This document shows positions 10,746 to 19,877 of a stretch of DNA of 64,000 bases, piece by piece. This stretch comes from Cellulomonas marina. Lineage in GTDB: Bacteria; Actinomycetota; Actinomycetes; Actinomycetales; Cellulomonadaceae. The stretch spans positions 124,001-188,000 of the forward strand of contig NZ_FOKA01000005.1 of assembly GCF_900111925.1 (NCBI RefSeq), written 5' to 3'. The position numbers and the translations under genes are program-made. A model generated the notes under the pieces. It was not told the origin of the DNA. It ran no database searches and saw only the letters and a list, made by a program, of their open reading frames with translations. Numbering within the stretch: position 1 is the first letter of the stretch; every line of letters starts with the position of its first letter.

Positions 10746-12398
10746 ATGACCTCCTTCCCCTGGCTCACCGCCCTCGTGGTGCTGCCCGTCCTCGGTGCGG
10801 TGCTCCTGTGGGTGCTGCCCGCCGGTGCCCGCAGCCGGGCCCGCGAGCTCGCGCTCGTCGTGGCGCTCGGCGAGGTCGCGCTCGGCGTCGGCGCGCTGGC
10901 CGCCTTCGACACCGCCGACGCCGGCACCCACCAGCTCGTCGAGCAGCACGCGTGGATCCCCGCGATCGGCGCCTCCTACGCCGTCGGCGTCGACGGGGTC
11001 GGCCTCGCGCTCGTCCTCATGTCGGTGGTGCTGGTCCCGCTGGTGGTTCTCGCGGCCTGGCGCGAGCAGGGCTCCGCCGGCGCCGCCACCGACCGCCTGC
11101 GCAGCTACCTGGCCCTGGTGCTGCTGCTCGAGGCGTTCATCGTCGGGGTGTTCAGCGCGCGGGACCTGTTCCTGTTCTACGTGCTGTTCGAGGCGATGCT
11201 CATCCCCGTCTACTTCATGATCGGCGGCTACGGCGGCCCCCGGCGCGGTGCTGCCGCGGTGAAGTTCCTCGTCTACTCGCTGCTCGGCGGGCTCGTCATG
11301 CTCGCTGGCGTCATCACGCTGTACCTCGCGGGACCGGGTGGCGACGAGGGCTTCCTCGTCGAGAACCTCGTGGGGACGCAGCTGTCGACGACGACCGAGC
11401 GCCTCCTGTTCTGCTCGTTCTTCCTGGCCTTCGCCATCAAGGCGCCGATGGTGCCGGTGCACACCTGGCTGCCCGACGCCGCGGAGCAGGCGCCGGCCGG
11501 GACGTCCACGCTGCTCGTCGGGGTGCTGGACAAGGTGGGCACCTTCGGGATGCTCACGCTGTGCCTGCCGCTGTTCCCGGAGGCCTCGCGGTGGGCGGCG
11601 CCGGTCGTCGTCGCCCTCGCGGTCCTGTCGGTCCTGTATGGCGCCGTGCTCGCGATCGGGCAGCGGGACCTCATGCGCCTCATCGCCTACACCTCGGTGT
11701 CGCACTTCGGCTTCATCGTGCTCGGCATCTTCGCCCTCACGTCGACGTCCGTCGCCGGCTCCTCGTTCTACATGGTCAACCACGGCCTCTCGACGGGGGC
11801 GCTGTTCCTGCTCGGCGGGTACCTCGTCGCCCGGCGCGGGTCGCAGCGCATCGAGGACTTCGGCGGGCTGCAGCGCGTGGTCCCCGTGCTGGCGGGGCTG
11901 TTCCTCGTCAGCGGGCTGTCGGCGCTCTCGCTGCCGGGTCTGTCGACGTTCGTCAGCGAGTTCGCGGTCCTGGTGGGGACGTTCACGCGGCACCCCGCGG
12001 CGGCCGTCGTCGCCTCGCTCGGCGTGGTCCTCGCCGCGGTCTACGTGCTGTGGACCTACCAGCGGGTGTTCACCGGCCCCCGTCCCGAGACGGCGGAGCT
12101 GGCGACGATGCGCGACGTCGGCGCCCGGGAGCGCTGGGCGGTGGCGCCGCTCGTCGTCCTCATGCTCGTCCTGGGCTTCGCGCCCGGACCGGCGCTCGAC
12201 CTCGTCCGACCACCCGCGCAGCTCACGCTCGAGCAGGTCGGCGAGCAGGACCCGGTCCGTCAGGGGCTCGTGGCGGACGCCGGTGGCGGCACCGACGACG
12301 GCAGCACCGGCAGCACCACAGACGGCACCGCCGATGGCAGCACCGACGGCACCGCCGATGGCACCACCGACGGCACGGACGAGGGGGGCGAGGGGTGA
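10746..12398 (+). CDS. nuoM: NADH-quinone oxidoreductase subunit M
   Basis: NuoM (ND4) is an antiporter-like proton-pumping subunit. Visible hallmarks are the glutamate in LFYVLFEAMLIPVYFMIG, the lysine region FAIKAPMVPVHTWLPDAAEQ, and FVSEFAVLVG. The core is about 500 residues and 14 helices are expected. The last 50 or so residues are a soluble Asp/Gly/Thr/Ser tail built from a 12-nt tandem repeat, unusual for this subunit. The stop overlaps the nuoN GTG by 4 bp. Confidence 0.95.
   Translation: MTSFPWLTALVVLPVLGAVLLWVLPAGARSRARELALVVALGEVALGVGALAAFDTADAGTHQLVEQHAWIPAIGASYAVGVDGVGLALVLMSVVLVPLVVLAAWREQGSAGAATDRLRSYLALVLLLEAFIVGVFSARDLFLFYVLFEAMLIPVYFMIGGYGGPRRGAAAVKFLVYSLLGGLVMLAGVITLYLAGPGGDEGFLVENLVGTQLSTTTERLLFCSFFLAFAIKAPMVPVHTWLPDAAEQAPAGTSTLLVGVLDKVGTFGMLTLCLPLFPEASRWAAPVVVALAVLSVLYGAVLAIGQRDLMRLIAYTSVSHFGFIVLGIFALTSTSVAGSSFYMVNHGLSTGALFLLGGYLVARRGSQRIEDFGGLQRVVPVLAGLFLVSGLSALSLPGLSTFVSEFAVLVGTFTRHPAAAVVASLGVVLAAVYVLWTYQRVFTGPRPETAELATMRDVGARERWAVAPLVVLMLVLGFAPGPALDLVRPPAQLTLEQVGEQDPVRQGLVADAGGGTDDGSTGSTTDGTADGSTDGTADGTTDGTDEGGEG
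12321..12380 (+). repeat. 12-nt tandem repeat, five copies, at the 3' end of nuoM
   Basis: Units start at 12321, 12333, 12345, 12357 and 12369 and encode D-G-T-A, D-G-S-T, D-G-T-A, D-G-T-T and D-G-T-D. Units alternate between GACGGC and GATGGC beginnings, so the array also looks like a 24-nt higher-order repeat. Confidence 0.88.
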
Positions 12399-14095
12399 AC
12401 GGCTTCACCGCACCGGAGGTGGCCTGGGGCGCCCTGAGCCCCGTGCTCGTCGTGCTCGGCGCCGCCGTGGTCGGCGTGCTCGTGGAGGCCTTCGTGCCGG
12501 CCCGCGCACGCCGGCTCGTGCAGGTCGTCCTGGCGCTGCTCGCGCTCCTCGGCGCGCTCGTCGCCGTCGGGTTGCTCTGGGGCGGCGTCGAGCGGACCGG
12601 CGGGACGGCCGTGCTCGGTGGGTCGCTCGTCGTCGACGGTCCGGCGCTCGTCTGCCAGGCCGTCGTGGCCGTGCTCGCGCTGCTGTCCCTGCTCGTGCTC
12701 GCGGACCGCACGCGCGCCGGCCAGGGCGCGATCGCGCCGTCGGTCGCGACCGTCCCCGGCTCCGAGGCCGAGCGGCTGGCACGCGAGAAGGGGCTGCAGC
12801 AGACCGAGGTCTACCCGCTCGTGCTGTTCGCCACCGGGGGGATGCTCGTGTTCCCGGCGGCGGGCGACCTGCTGACGCTGTTCGTCGCGCTCGAGGTGCT
12901 GTCCCTGCCGCTGTACCTGCTCTCGGGCACCGCGCGCGAGCGGCGGCTGCTGTCGCAGGAGGCCTCGCTCAAGTACTTCCTCCTGGGGGCCTTCGCCTCG
13001 GCGGTGCTGCTGTTCGGCGTCGCTTTGCTGTACGGGTACAGCGGCTCGCTGCGGTACGCGGACATCGCCGCGGCCACGGCGACGCCGTCGCCCCTCGACG
13101 GGCTGCTGGTCCTGGGGTCGGTCCTCGTGCTGGTCGGGCTCCTGTTCAAGGTCGGCGCGATGCCCTTCCACTCCTGGACGCCCGACGTGTACCAGGGTGC
13201 GCCCACGCCGGTGACGGCCTTCATGGCCGCGTGCACGAAGGTGGCCGCGGTCGGCGCCCTGCTGCGGTTCGTCTACGTCGTGGTCCCGGGCCTGCAGTGG
13301 GACCTGGCGCCCGTGCTGTGGGGCGTCGCGATCGTCACCATGGTCGCGGCGACGGTGGTCGCGATGGTGCAGACCGACGTCAAGCGGATGCTCGGCTACT
13401 CCTCGGTCGCCCATGCCGGATTCCTGCTCACGGGCGTCGTCGCGCTCGACGAGCGCGGCGTGAGCGGCACGCTCTTCTACCTCCTGGCCTACGGCGTGGC
13501 GACGGTCGGCGCCTTCGCGGTGGTCAGCCTGGTCCGTCAGGGCCGCAGCGGCGGGGCGCAGCTCGAGGCGGCGGACCTGTCGGCGTGGGACGGCCTGGCG
13601 CGCCGCAGCCCCGTGCTGGCGCTCGCGTTCTCCGTGTTCCTCCTGTCCTTCGCGGGCATCCCGCTGACGGGCGGCTTCCTCGGCAAGTTCTCGGTGTTCT
13701 CCGCGGCCGTCGACGGCGGTGCCTGGCCGCTCGCGCTCGTCGGCGTGCTGGCCTCCGCGGCGGCCGCGTACTTCTACGTGCGCGTCATCGTGCGGATGTA
13801 CTTCACCCCTCCCGCCGACGAGGCCCTGCCCGCCGACGAGGTGCTGCTCGTCGACGACGCCACCGCCGGGAGCCCGTCCGACGCGGCCACCGGCACCGGA
13901 GCGACGGCCCTCGGGACCGCCGGGACGGGCACGCTCGTCGCGGCGCGGCCCGCCGCCACCCGCACCGCGGTCGCCACGTCGCAGGGGCTCACCGCCGTGA
14001 CCGTGGTGGTCTGCCTGATCGGCACGGTGCTGCTCGGCGTGCTGCCCCAGCCGGTGCTCGACCTCGTCGGGTCCGCGGCGGTGTTCCTGCCGTGA
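12395..14095 (+). CDS. nuoN: NADH-quinone oxidoreductase subunit N
   Basis: NuoN (ND2) is the third antiporter-like membrane subunit. Visible family segments include LFVALEVLSLPLYLLSG, FKVGAMPFHSWTPDVYQG and MLGYSSVAHAGFLLTG. The 566-aa product is longer than the E. coli protein because of an N-terminal region and an Asp/Ala/Thr-rich hydrophilic insert near residues 475-520, just before the last helix. GTG start overlaps nuoM. It is the last gene of the nuo operon: the next gene begins 95 nt later with its own spacer. Confidence 0.95.
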   Translation: MNGFTAPEVAWGALSPVLVVLGAAVVGVLVEAFVPARARRLVQVVLALLALLGALVAVGLLWGGVERTGGTAVLGGSLVVDGPALVCQAVVAVLALLSLLVLADRTRAGQGAIAPSVATVPGSEAERLAREKGLQQTEVYPLVLFATGGMLVFPAAGDLLTLFVALEVLSLPLYLLSGTARERRLLSQEASLKYFLLGAFASAVLLFGVALLYGYSGSLRYADIAAATATPSPLDGLLVLGSVLVLVGLLFKVGAMPFHSWTPDVYQGAPTPVTAFMAACTKVAAVGALLRFVYVVVPGLQWDLAPVLWGVAIVTMVAATVVAMVQTDVKRMLGYSSVAHAGFLLTGVVALDERGVSGTLFYLLAYGVATVGAFAVVSLVRQGRSGGAQLEAADLSAWDGLARRSPVLALAFSVFLLSFAGIPLTGGFLGKFSVFSAAVDGGAWPLALVGVLASAAAAYFYVRVIVRMYFTPPADEALPADEVLLVDDATAGSPSDAATGTGATALGTAGTGTLVAARPAATRTAVATSQGLTAVTVVVCLIGTVLLGVLPQPVLDLVGSAAVFLP

Positions 14096-14190
14096 CCACC
14101 CGCATGACGCCCGGCGCGAGGACGACCGGCTGCTGTGACCGGCGGTGGACCGATGTGCCCGGCGCGGTCGCGGGAAAGTAGGTTCGTCCC

Positions 14191-15198
14191 GTGACCTCGC
14201 CGACCACCCTGCCCATCGTGGACGCCGCGCTCTCGTCGCGGCTCGAGGGGCGCATGACCGTCGTCGAGGAGCGCCTGCGCGACGTCGTCACGCAGAACGA
14301 CCGCCTCGCCGACGAGGCGTCGCGGCACCTGGTCAACGCGGGCGGCAAGCGGCTGCGCCCGCTGCTGACCCTCCTCACGGCCGAGCTGGGCGACGGGTCA
14401 CGTCGCGAGGTGCTCGACGCCGCCGTGGTCGTCGAGCTCACCCACCTCGCGACGCTGTACCACGACGACGTCATGGACGCCGCGCCCCTGCGCCGCGGTG
14501 CGCCGGCCGCGCACGAGGTGTGGGGCAACTCGGTGGCCATCCTCACCGGCGACCTGCTGTTCGCGCGGGCCTCGTCGACGGTGGCCGGGCTCGGCCCGGA
14601 GGCGGTGCGCATCCAGGCCGCGACGTTCGAGCGGCTCTGCCTCGGGCAGCTCCACGAGACGGTGGGGCCGAACCCCGGCGAGGACCCCGTCGACCACTAC
14701 CTGCAGGTGCTGGCGGACAAGACGGCGTCGCTCATCGCCACGGCCGCGCGCTTCGGCGCCATGTTCGCGGGGTGCCGGCCGGACGTGGTCGCCACCGTGC
14801 AGGCCTTCGGGGAGACGGTCGGCGTGGCCTTCCAGCTCGCCGACGACGTCATCGACCTCACCTCCGACGCGGCGACCACCGGCAAGACGCCCGGCACCGA
14901 CCTGCGCGACCGCGTCCCGACCATGCCCGCGCTGCTCCTGCGGGCCCGCGCCGCGCGCCCCGGCGCCTCCAGCGGGGACCGGGACGTCCTGGCGCTGCTC
15001 GACGCCGACCTCAGCACCGACGCCGCCCTCACCGAGGCCGTCGAGGCGCTGCGCGCGCACGACGTCGTCGAGCAGACGCGGGAGCGTGCGGTGGTGCTCG
15101 CGCGCCAGGCCGTCGAGCGGCTGGACCCGCTGCCGCCCGGCGCGGTCAAGGACGCGCTCGTCGCCTTCGCGGACTCCCTGGTCGACCGGGCGTCCTGA
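14191..15198 (+). CDS. polyprenyl diphosphate synthase (all-trans, menaquinone side chain type)
   Basis: The product is a trans-isoprenyl diphosphate synthase condensing isopentenyl diphosphate units. Both aspartate-rich Mg2+/substrate motifs are present: LYHDDVMDAAPLRRG (first DDxxD) near residue 90 and QLADDVIDLTSD (second) near residue 215. GGKRLRP, which binds IPP phosphate, lies near residue 52. The length, 335 aa, is normal for the long-chain (hepta- to decaprenyl) branch. Position directly after nuoN suggests it makes the menaquinone tail used by complex I; that is inference from context. GTG start, about nine bases after a GTAGG-containing stretch. Exact chain length cannot be read from sequence. 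Confidence 0.9.
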   Translation: MTSPTTLPIVDAALSSRLEGRMTVVEERLRDVVTQNDRLADEASRHLVNAGGKRLRPLLTLLTAELGDGSRREVLDAAVVVELTHLATLYHDDVMDAAPLRRGAPAAHEVWGNSVAILTGDLLFARASSTVAGLGPEAVRIQAATFERLCLGQLHETVGPNPGEDPVDHYLQVLADKTASLIATAARFGAMFAGCRPDVVATVQAFGETVGVAFQLADDVIDLTSDAATTGKTPGTDLRDRVPTMPALLLRARAARPGASSGDRDVLALLDADLSTDAALTEAVEALRAHDVVEQTRERAVVLARQAVERLDPLPPGAVKDALVAFADSLVDRAS

Positions 15199-15223
15199 CC
15201 GGTCCGGCGCGGTAGGGGGCGGC

Positions 15224-16093
15224 GTGAGCGGGGGCGTGGGCGTGGGCGACGAGCCCACCGACGGCGGGGACGTGCCGCCCGCGGACGCCTCGGGTTGGCG
15301 CCCGCACCTGCGGGTCGGCTCGGCGACGCACCCCGGGTACCGGCGGCCGGACAACCAGGACGGCGCCCTCGTCGGGCGGCGGGTGTTCCTCGTCGCCGAC
15401 GGCATGGGCGGCCACGAGGACGGCGCCGCCGCCAGCGCGGCGGCGCTCCGGGCGCTGCGCCGGCTCGACGCCGACGACGGGACCGACTCGGACGTCCCCG
15501 CCGCCGCGGACTCGACCGCACCGCCCCCGGGCGGACCCGACGTGGCGGACCGCGCCGCCGCCGTCCGCGCAGCCCTCGCCGACGCGCACGCGGCGGTCGC
15601 GGCCCTGGCGACCGGACCGGACCGCGCCCCGGGCACCACCGTGACGGGCGTGGTGCTGGTGGTTCCGGGCGGGCAGGTCCCGCCGGCGTGGCTCGTCGTG
15701 AACGTCGGGGACTCGCGCACGTACCGCTGGGCGCACGGCGCGCTGGAACGGCTGACGGGCGACGACACGCTCGTCGCCGAGCTCGAGCGGGCCGGCCTCC
15801 TCACCGCCGCGGAGGCCCGCAGCGACCCGCGCCGCCACGTCATCACGCGCGCACTGGGTGCGGGGGCACCGCTGCGCCCCGGGCCGCACGACGTGCGTGC
15901 CGTGCCCGCGGCACCGGGGGACCGCGTCCTGTCCTGCTCGGACGGGCTCACGGACGAGCTCGACGACGCGCGGATCGCCGCACTGCTGGCCGAGGGCGAC
16001 GACCCGCAGGCGACGGCGGAGGCGCTGGTCGCGGCGGCGCTGGCCGCCGGAGGGCGCGACAACGTCACGGTGGTCGTCGTCGACGTGACCTGA
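15224..16093 (+). CDS. PP2C-family Ser/Thr protein phosphatase
   Basis: The product is a metal-dependent (Mn2+/Mg2+) protein phosphatase, about 289 aa. PP2C motifs occur in order: RRPDNQDGALV (about residue 42), FLVADGMGGHEDGAA (about 56), VNVGDSRTYRW (about 163), SCSDGLTDELDD (about 238) and GGRDNVTVVVVDV (about 277). All metal-binding aspartates of these motifs are kept. No transmembrane segment is seen, so it is likely cytoplasmic. No partner kinase or FHA gene is adjacent. The GTG at 15224 follows a G-rich RBS-like stretch; in-frame GTGs a few codons downstream are alternatives. It is convergent with the rarD-like gene 20 nt away. Confidence 0.9.
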   Translation: MSGGVGVGDEPTDGGDVPPADASGWRPHLRVGSATHPGYRRPDNQDGALVGRRVFLVADGMGGHEDGAAASAAALRALRRLDADDGTDSDVPAAADSTAPPPGGPDVADRAAAVRAALADAHAAVAALATGPDRAPGTTVTGVVLVVPGGQVPPAWLVVNVGDSRTYRWAHGALERLTGDDTLVAELERAGLLTAAEARSDPRRHVITRALGAGAPLRPGPHDVRAVPAAPGDRVLSCSDGLTDELDDARIAALLAEGDDPQATAEALVAAALAAGGRDNVTVVVVDVT

Positions 16094-16113
16094 GCAGCAC
16101 GCGCGTGCCGGGG

Positions 16114-17085
16114 TCAGGCCGCCGTGCTCGCCTCGCGCCGGGCCGCGAGGGCCGCGCGCCGCCCGTGCCGCAGGCCGTCCACCGACAGCACGACGAGCGC
16201 CGCCCACACCAGCGCGAAACCCCACCAGCGGGCCGGCGGCATCGTCTCGTGCTGGACGAGCACCCCGACGAGGAACTGCAGCGTCGGGGTGATGTACTGC
16301 AGCAGCCCGACGACGGACAGCGGCAGGCGCCGCGCCGCCGTGTTGAACAGGAGCAGCGGCAGGGCGGTGACGACCCCGGTCGACGCCAGAGCCACCGCGT
16401 TCGCCGTGCCGTGCGCGGCGAAGGTGCCCCCGCCGGTCAGGTGCAGGCCGACGAGGAACGCCAGCGCGACCGGCGCCAGCACCAGCGTCTCGACGGTCAG
16501 GCCGGGGACGGCCCCGACGGTGGCGCCGAGCCGCGACTTCAGCAGGCCGTAGAGCCCGAACGTCGCGGCGAGCGTGAGGGCCACCCACGGCAGGGTCCCG
16601 AGGCCGACGGCGATGACGAGCACGGCCAGCGCCCCGAGGCCCAGGGCCGCCCACTGCACGGGCCGCAGCCGCTCCCCGAGCACGAGCACGGCCAGGCCCA
16701 CCGTGACGATCGGGTTGATGAAGTAGCCGAGCGCCGCGTCGACGGTGTGCCCCGTGAGCACGCCGAGGACGAAGACGAGCCAGTTCGCCGCCAGCAGCAC
16801 CGCCGCGACGGCCAGGACGCCGAGGGTGCGCCGGTCGCGCAGCAGCGCCCGGACCGCCCCGGTCGTGCGGGTCGCCAGCACGAGGACGGTGCAGAACAGC
16901 ACGGACCACACGACCCGGTGCGCGATGATCTCGACGGGCCCGGCAGGACGCAGCAGGGGGAAGTACAGGGGCATCGCGCCCCACAGCACGTACGCCCCGA
17001 TCCCGGTGACCAGGCCGGTGCGGCCGGTGGTGCCCCGGGCTGCGGTCGAGGCGGCTGTCGGGGCGGGGGAGAGTCGTCCTGGCAC
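16114..17085 (-). CDS. rarD: RarD/EamA-family drug/metabolite transporter
   Basis: The 323-aa product has about ten hydrophobic helices in two repeats. The N-terminal segment [18 protein letters not shown] and the following AHRVVWS are the RarD signature within the DMT/EamA superfamily; the C-terminal [15 protein letters not shown] is also typical. Substrate is unknown for this subfamily. The start, a GTG near 17085, precedes a Pro/Ser/Ala-rich segment of about 25 residues, so a slightly downstream start is possible. The gene is divergent from the ferredoxin reductase; they share a 240-bp promoter region. Confidence 0.85.
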   Translation of the reverse strand: MPGRLSPAPTAASTAARGTTGRTGLVTGIGAYVLWGAMPLYFPLLRPAGPVEIIAHRVVWSVLFCTVLVLATRTTGAVRALLRDRRTLGVLAVAAVLLAANWLVFVLGVLTGHTVDAALGYFINPIVTVGLAVLVLGERLRPVQWAALGLGALAVLVIAVGLGTLPWVALTLAATFGLYGLLKSRLGATVGAVPGLTVETLVLAPVALAFLVGLHLTGGGTFAAHGTANAVALASTGVVTALPLLLFNTAARRLPLSVVGLLQYITPTLQFLVGVLVQHETMPPARWWGFALVWAALVVLSVDGLRHGRRAALAARREASTAA

Positions 17086-17256
17086 CGCCCGACCCTACGC
17101 GGCGCGACCGGCCGAGCCCGTCGGCCTCCGGCGAGCGGTCCGAGGAGCGGAAGGAGCGCGTCCACCACATGGACGGCTCACCGGCGTACCCCATGGGCGA
17201 TGTCGCAGGTCAGGCAGCCGGTGTCCACGGACAGGGACGTCTCAGGACGGGCCGGG

Positions 17257-17275
17257 TGAGGCTTGCCTATACTCA
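17257..17275. promoter_or_regulatory. candidate iron box (DtxR/IdeR-type operator)
   Basis: The 19-mer TGAGGCTTGCCTATACTCA matches the DtxR/IdeR consensus TTAGGTTAGCCTAACCTAA at 13 of 19 positions, including the AGG half and the central GCCTA. It lies about 50 nt upstream of the ferredoxin-NADP reductase start and also contains a -10-like TATACT (17268-17273), so a bound repressor could block transcription. This is a visual match only; AT-containing stretches are rare here, which adds some weight. Confidence 0.4.
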
Positions 17276-17277
17276 TC

Positions 17278-17294
17278 GGCGGTCTCATACCGCC
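17278..17294. promoter_or_regulatory. 6-bp perfect inverted repeat in the ferredoxin reductase leader
   Basis: GGCGGT-CTCAT-ACCGCC forms a perfect 6-bp inverted repeat with a 5-nt spacer, three bases after the candidate iron box. It could be an operator half-site pair or an RNA hairpin near the 5' end of the transcript. Role unknown. Confidence 0.35.
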
Positions 17295-17325
17295 CGGACG
17301 CCCGTCCCGAAACGTGAGAAGAGCC

Positions 17326-18702
17326 GTGAGCACACCCACCCTGCGCGTCGCCGTGGTCGGCGCCGGTCCCGCCGGCATCTACGCCGCGGACATCCTGGCC
17401 AAGACCGACCTGGACGTGAGCATCGACCTGTTCGAGCGCCTCCCGGCGCCGTTCGGCCTCGTCCGCTACGGCGTGGCCCCCGACCACCCCCGCATCAAGC
17501 AGATCATCGTCGCGCTGCACAACATCCTGCAGCGGGGGGACATCCGCCTGCTGGCGAACGTCGACTACGGGACGGACGTCAAGCTCGAGGAGCTGCGCCA
17601 GTTCTACGACGCCATCATCTTCTCGACCGGCTCTATCCGCGACGCCGACCTGCCGGTCCCGGGCATCGACCTCGAGGGCTCCTACGGCGCCGCGGACTTC
17701 GTGTCCTGGTACGACGGGCACCCGGACGTCCCGCGCACCTGGCCGCTGGACGACGAGGTCGTCGCCGTCATCGGCGCCGGCAACGTGGCGCTGGACGTGG
17801 CGCGCGTGCTGGCCAAGCACGCGGACGACCTGCTGCCGACCGAGGTCCCGGCCAACGTCTACGAGCAGCTGAAGGCCTCCCCGGTCACGGACGTGCACGT
17901 GTTCGCGCGCCGCGGCCCCGCGCAGGTCAAGTTCTCGCCGCTGGAGCTGCGCGAGCTCGGGCACGTCCCGGACGTCGACGTCGTCGTGTACCCCGAGGAC
18001 TTCGACTTCGACGAGGGGTCGAACCAGGCGATCAAGTCGTCGAACCAGACGAAGCAGGTCGTCAAGACGCTCACGGACTGGACGCTGCGCGAGCCGGAGG
18101 AGCTGACGGCGAGCCGCCGCATCCACCTCCACTTCCTGCACGCGCCGGTCGAGGTGCTGGGCGAGGACGGCAAGGTCGTCGCGCTGCGGACGGAGCGCAC
18201 GGAGCTCGTCGGCGACGGCACGGTCCGCGGCACGGGCGAGACGCACGACTGGCCGGTCGGCGCGGTGTACCGCGCGGTGGGCTACTTCGGCTCGCCGCTG
18301 CCCGACATCCCCTTCGACGACGCGGCGGGGGTCATCCCCAACCGTGGCGGCCGCGTGGTCGACCCCGAGGGGGAGCACCTGCCCGGCATCTACGCCACGG
18401 GCTGGATCAAGCGCGGCCCCGTCGGCCTCATCGGCCACACGAAGTCGGACGCCACGGAGACCATCCGGAACCTCGCGGAGGACGTCGCCACGGGCGGGGA
18501 GGCCGCGTACACCGCCGTCGAGCGCGACCCGGAGGCCGTCACCACCTTCCTGCGCGCCCGCGGGGTCGAGCCGATCGACTGGAAGGGCTGGGAGCTGCTC
18601 GACGCGTACGAGCGGTCCCTCGGCCAGCCCCACGGCCGCGAGCGGGTCAAGCTCGTGCCGCGCGAGGACATGGTCGAGATCTCGCTCGGGCGTCGCGTCT
18701 GA
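17326..18702 (+). CDS. fprA: ferredoxin/adrenodoxin-type NADP+ reductase (FprA-like)
   Basis: The product is a flavoprotein moving electrons between NADPH and ferredoxin-type carriers. The FAD-binding Rossmann motif VVGAGPAGIYAADIL is at about residue 9, the NADP-binding motif VAVIGAGNVALDVARVL near residue 145, and the C-terminal GWIKRGPVGLIGHTKSDA is characteristic of adrenodoxin-reductase/FprA proteins. The length is 458 aa, close to mycobacterial FprA. The GTG at 17326 is chosen because the Rossmann fold begins right after it and GAGAAGAG precedes it; the 21 codons upstream overlap the candidate operator. A strong hairpin follows the gene. Confidence 0.92.
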   Translation: MSTPTLRVAVVGAGPAGIYAADILAKTDLDVSIDLFERLPAPFGLVRYGVAPDHPRIKQIIVALHNILQRGDIRLLANVDYGTDVKLEELRQFYDAIIFSTGSIRDADLPVPGIDLEGSYGAADFVSWYDGHPDVPRTWPLDDEVVAVIGAGNVALDVARVLAKHADDLLPTEVPANVYEQLKASPVTDVHVFARRGPAQVKFSPLELRELGHVPDVDVVVYPEDFDFDEGSNQAIKSSNQTKQVVKTLTDWTLREPEELTASRRIHLHFLHAPVEVLGEDGKVVALRTERTELVGDGTVRGTGETHDWPVGAVYRAVGYFGSPLPDIPFDDAAGVIPNRGGRVVDPEGEHLPGIYATGWIKRGPVGLIGHTKSDATETIRNLAEDVATGGEAAYTAVERDPEAVTTFLRARGVEPIDWKGWELLDAYERSLGQPHGRERVKLVPREDMVEISLGRRV

Positions 18703-18730
18703 CGGCTGGCCGTCCCGCAGCTCCCGCCTG

Positions 18731-18787
18731 CGTGCCCCCTGTGCGTCCCGCCCCCGTCCCCGGGGTCGGGAACGTGCGGGGGGCACG
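18731..18787 (+). terminator. imperfect GC-rich hairpin after the ferredoxin reductase
   Basis: The arms CGTGCCCCC (18731-18739) and GGGGGCACG (18779-18787) pair perfectly, and pairing continues inward with G-U pairs to TCCCG/CGGGA-like segments. There is no U-tract, as is common for actinobacterial terminators. It lies between the stop at 18702 and htpX at 18863. Confidence 0.45.
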
Positions 18788-18862
18788 GCGCGTTCTGACG
18801 TCGACGGTCCTGCGCGCCCGCGCGTGCGGGGCCGGCCCGACGACGGAGGAGAGCGCACCACG

Positions 18863-19750
18863 ATGGGTCACCGGCACTACAACGGGCTGAAGACCGCCGC
18901 GCTGTTCGGCGTGCTGTGGGCCGTGCTGCTCGGCATCGGCTGGGTGGTCGGCGGGGGCACGGGCCGCTACGCGCTGCTGTTCGGGGCCATCGGCGTCGTC
19001 ATGACGTTCGTCTCGTACTGGAAGTCGGACACCATCGCGATCCGCGCGATGCGGGCCCGCCCCGTCAGCGAGCTCGAGCAGCCGGCCATGTACCGGATCG
19101 TGCGGGAGCTGTCGACGACGGCCAACCAGCCCATGCCGCGGCTGTACGTCTCGCCCACGTCGGCGCCCAACGCGTTCGCCACGGGGCGCAACCCGCAGAA
19201 CGCCGCCGTCTGCTGCACGGACGGCATCCTGCAGCTGCTCGACGAGCGGGAGCTGCGCGGCGTCCTCGGCCACGAGCTCATGCACGTCTACAACCGCGAC
19301 ATCCTCACGTCGTCCGTGGCGGCGGCCATCGCGGGCGTCGTGACGTCCCTGGCGCAGTTCGCCATGTTCTTCGGCGGCGGGGGCGACCGCGAGCGGCCGG
19401 CCAACCCCCTCGTCGGCCTGCTGCTGGCGTTCCTGGCGCCGCTGGCCGCCACGCTCGTCCAGCTCGCCATCAGCCGCACCCGGGAGTACGACGCCGACGA
19501 GGACGGGGCGCGCCTGACCGGCGACCCCCTGGCGCTGGCCTCGGCGCTGGCCAAGCTGTCCCGGGGGACGCAGGCCCGCCCGCTCCCGCAGGACCGCGAG
19601 CTCGTCAACGTCTCGCACCTCATGATCGCCAACCCGTTCCGCGGCGGCGGCATGGCGCGCATGTTCGCCACGCACCCGCCGATGGAGGACCGCATCGCGC
19701 GGCTGCAGGCCATGGCCGGCGGCCCCGCGGGCGGCATCACGCGCTACTGA
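18863..19750 (+). CDS. htpX: M48-family membrane zinc metalloprotease HtpX
   Basis: HtpX is a membrane-bound zinc protease with its active site in the cytoplasm, involved in membrane-protein quality control. The zinc motif HELMH (His137-His141) lies in GHELMHVYNRDI, and the downstream REYDADEDGA supplies the third ligand glutamate. Two N-terminal helices (about residues 10-50) and two more around residues 145-200 are visible. The length, 295 aa, is normal. The ATG at 18863 follows GGAGGAGAG. Convergent with yajQ, with a bidirectional terminator between. Confidence 0.95.
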   Translation: MGHRHYNGLKTAALFGVLWAVLLGIGWVVGGGTGRYALLFGAIGVVMTFVSYWKSDTIAIRAMRARPVSELEQPAMYRIVRELSTTANQPMPRLYVSPTSAPNAFATGRNPQNAAVCCTDGILQLLDERELRGVLGHELMHVYNRDILTSSVAAAIAGVVTSLAQFAMFFGGGGDRERPANPLVGLLLAFLAPLAATLVQLAISRTREYDADEDGARLTGDPLALASALAKLSRGTQARPLPQDRELVNVSHLMIANPFRGGGMARMFATHPPMEDRIARLQAMAGGPAGGITRY

Positions 19751-19800
19751 CCTCGTCGCGAGCACCGTGGGGCGCGACCGCGGCGACCTGCCATGACCGG

Positions 19801-19835
19801 ACGGCCCGCGAGCCCCGCGAGGGCTCACGGGCCGT
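19801..19835. terminator. bidirectional terminator between htpX and yajQ
   Basis: A 15-bp stem with a single mismatch: ACGGCCCGCGAGCCC pairs with GGGCTCACGGGCCGT around a 5-nt loop CGCGA. On the minus strand the mismatch becomes a G-U pair. It lies in the 127-bp gap between two convergent genes. Confidence 0.75.
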
Positions 19836-19877
19836 CGTCGCGTCAGCGGTCGTCCCAGCGGTCCTGGCGGCGGCCGT

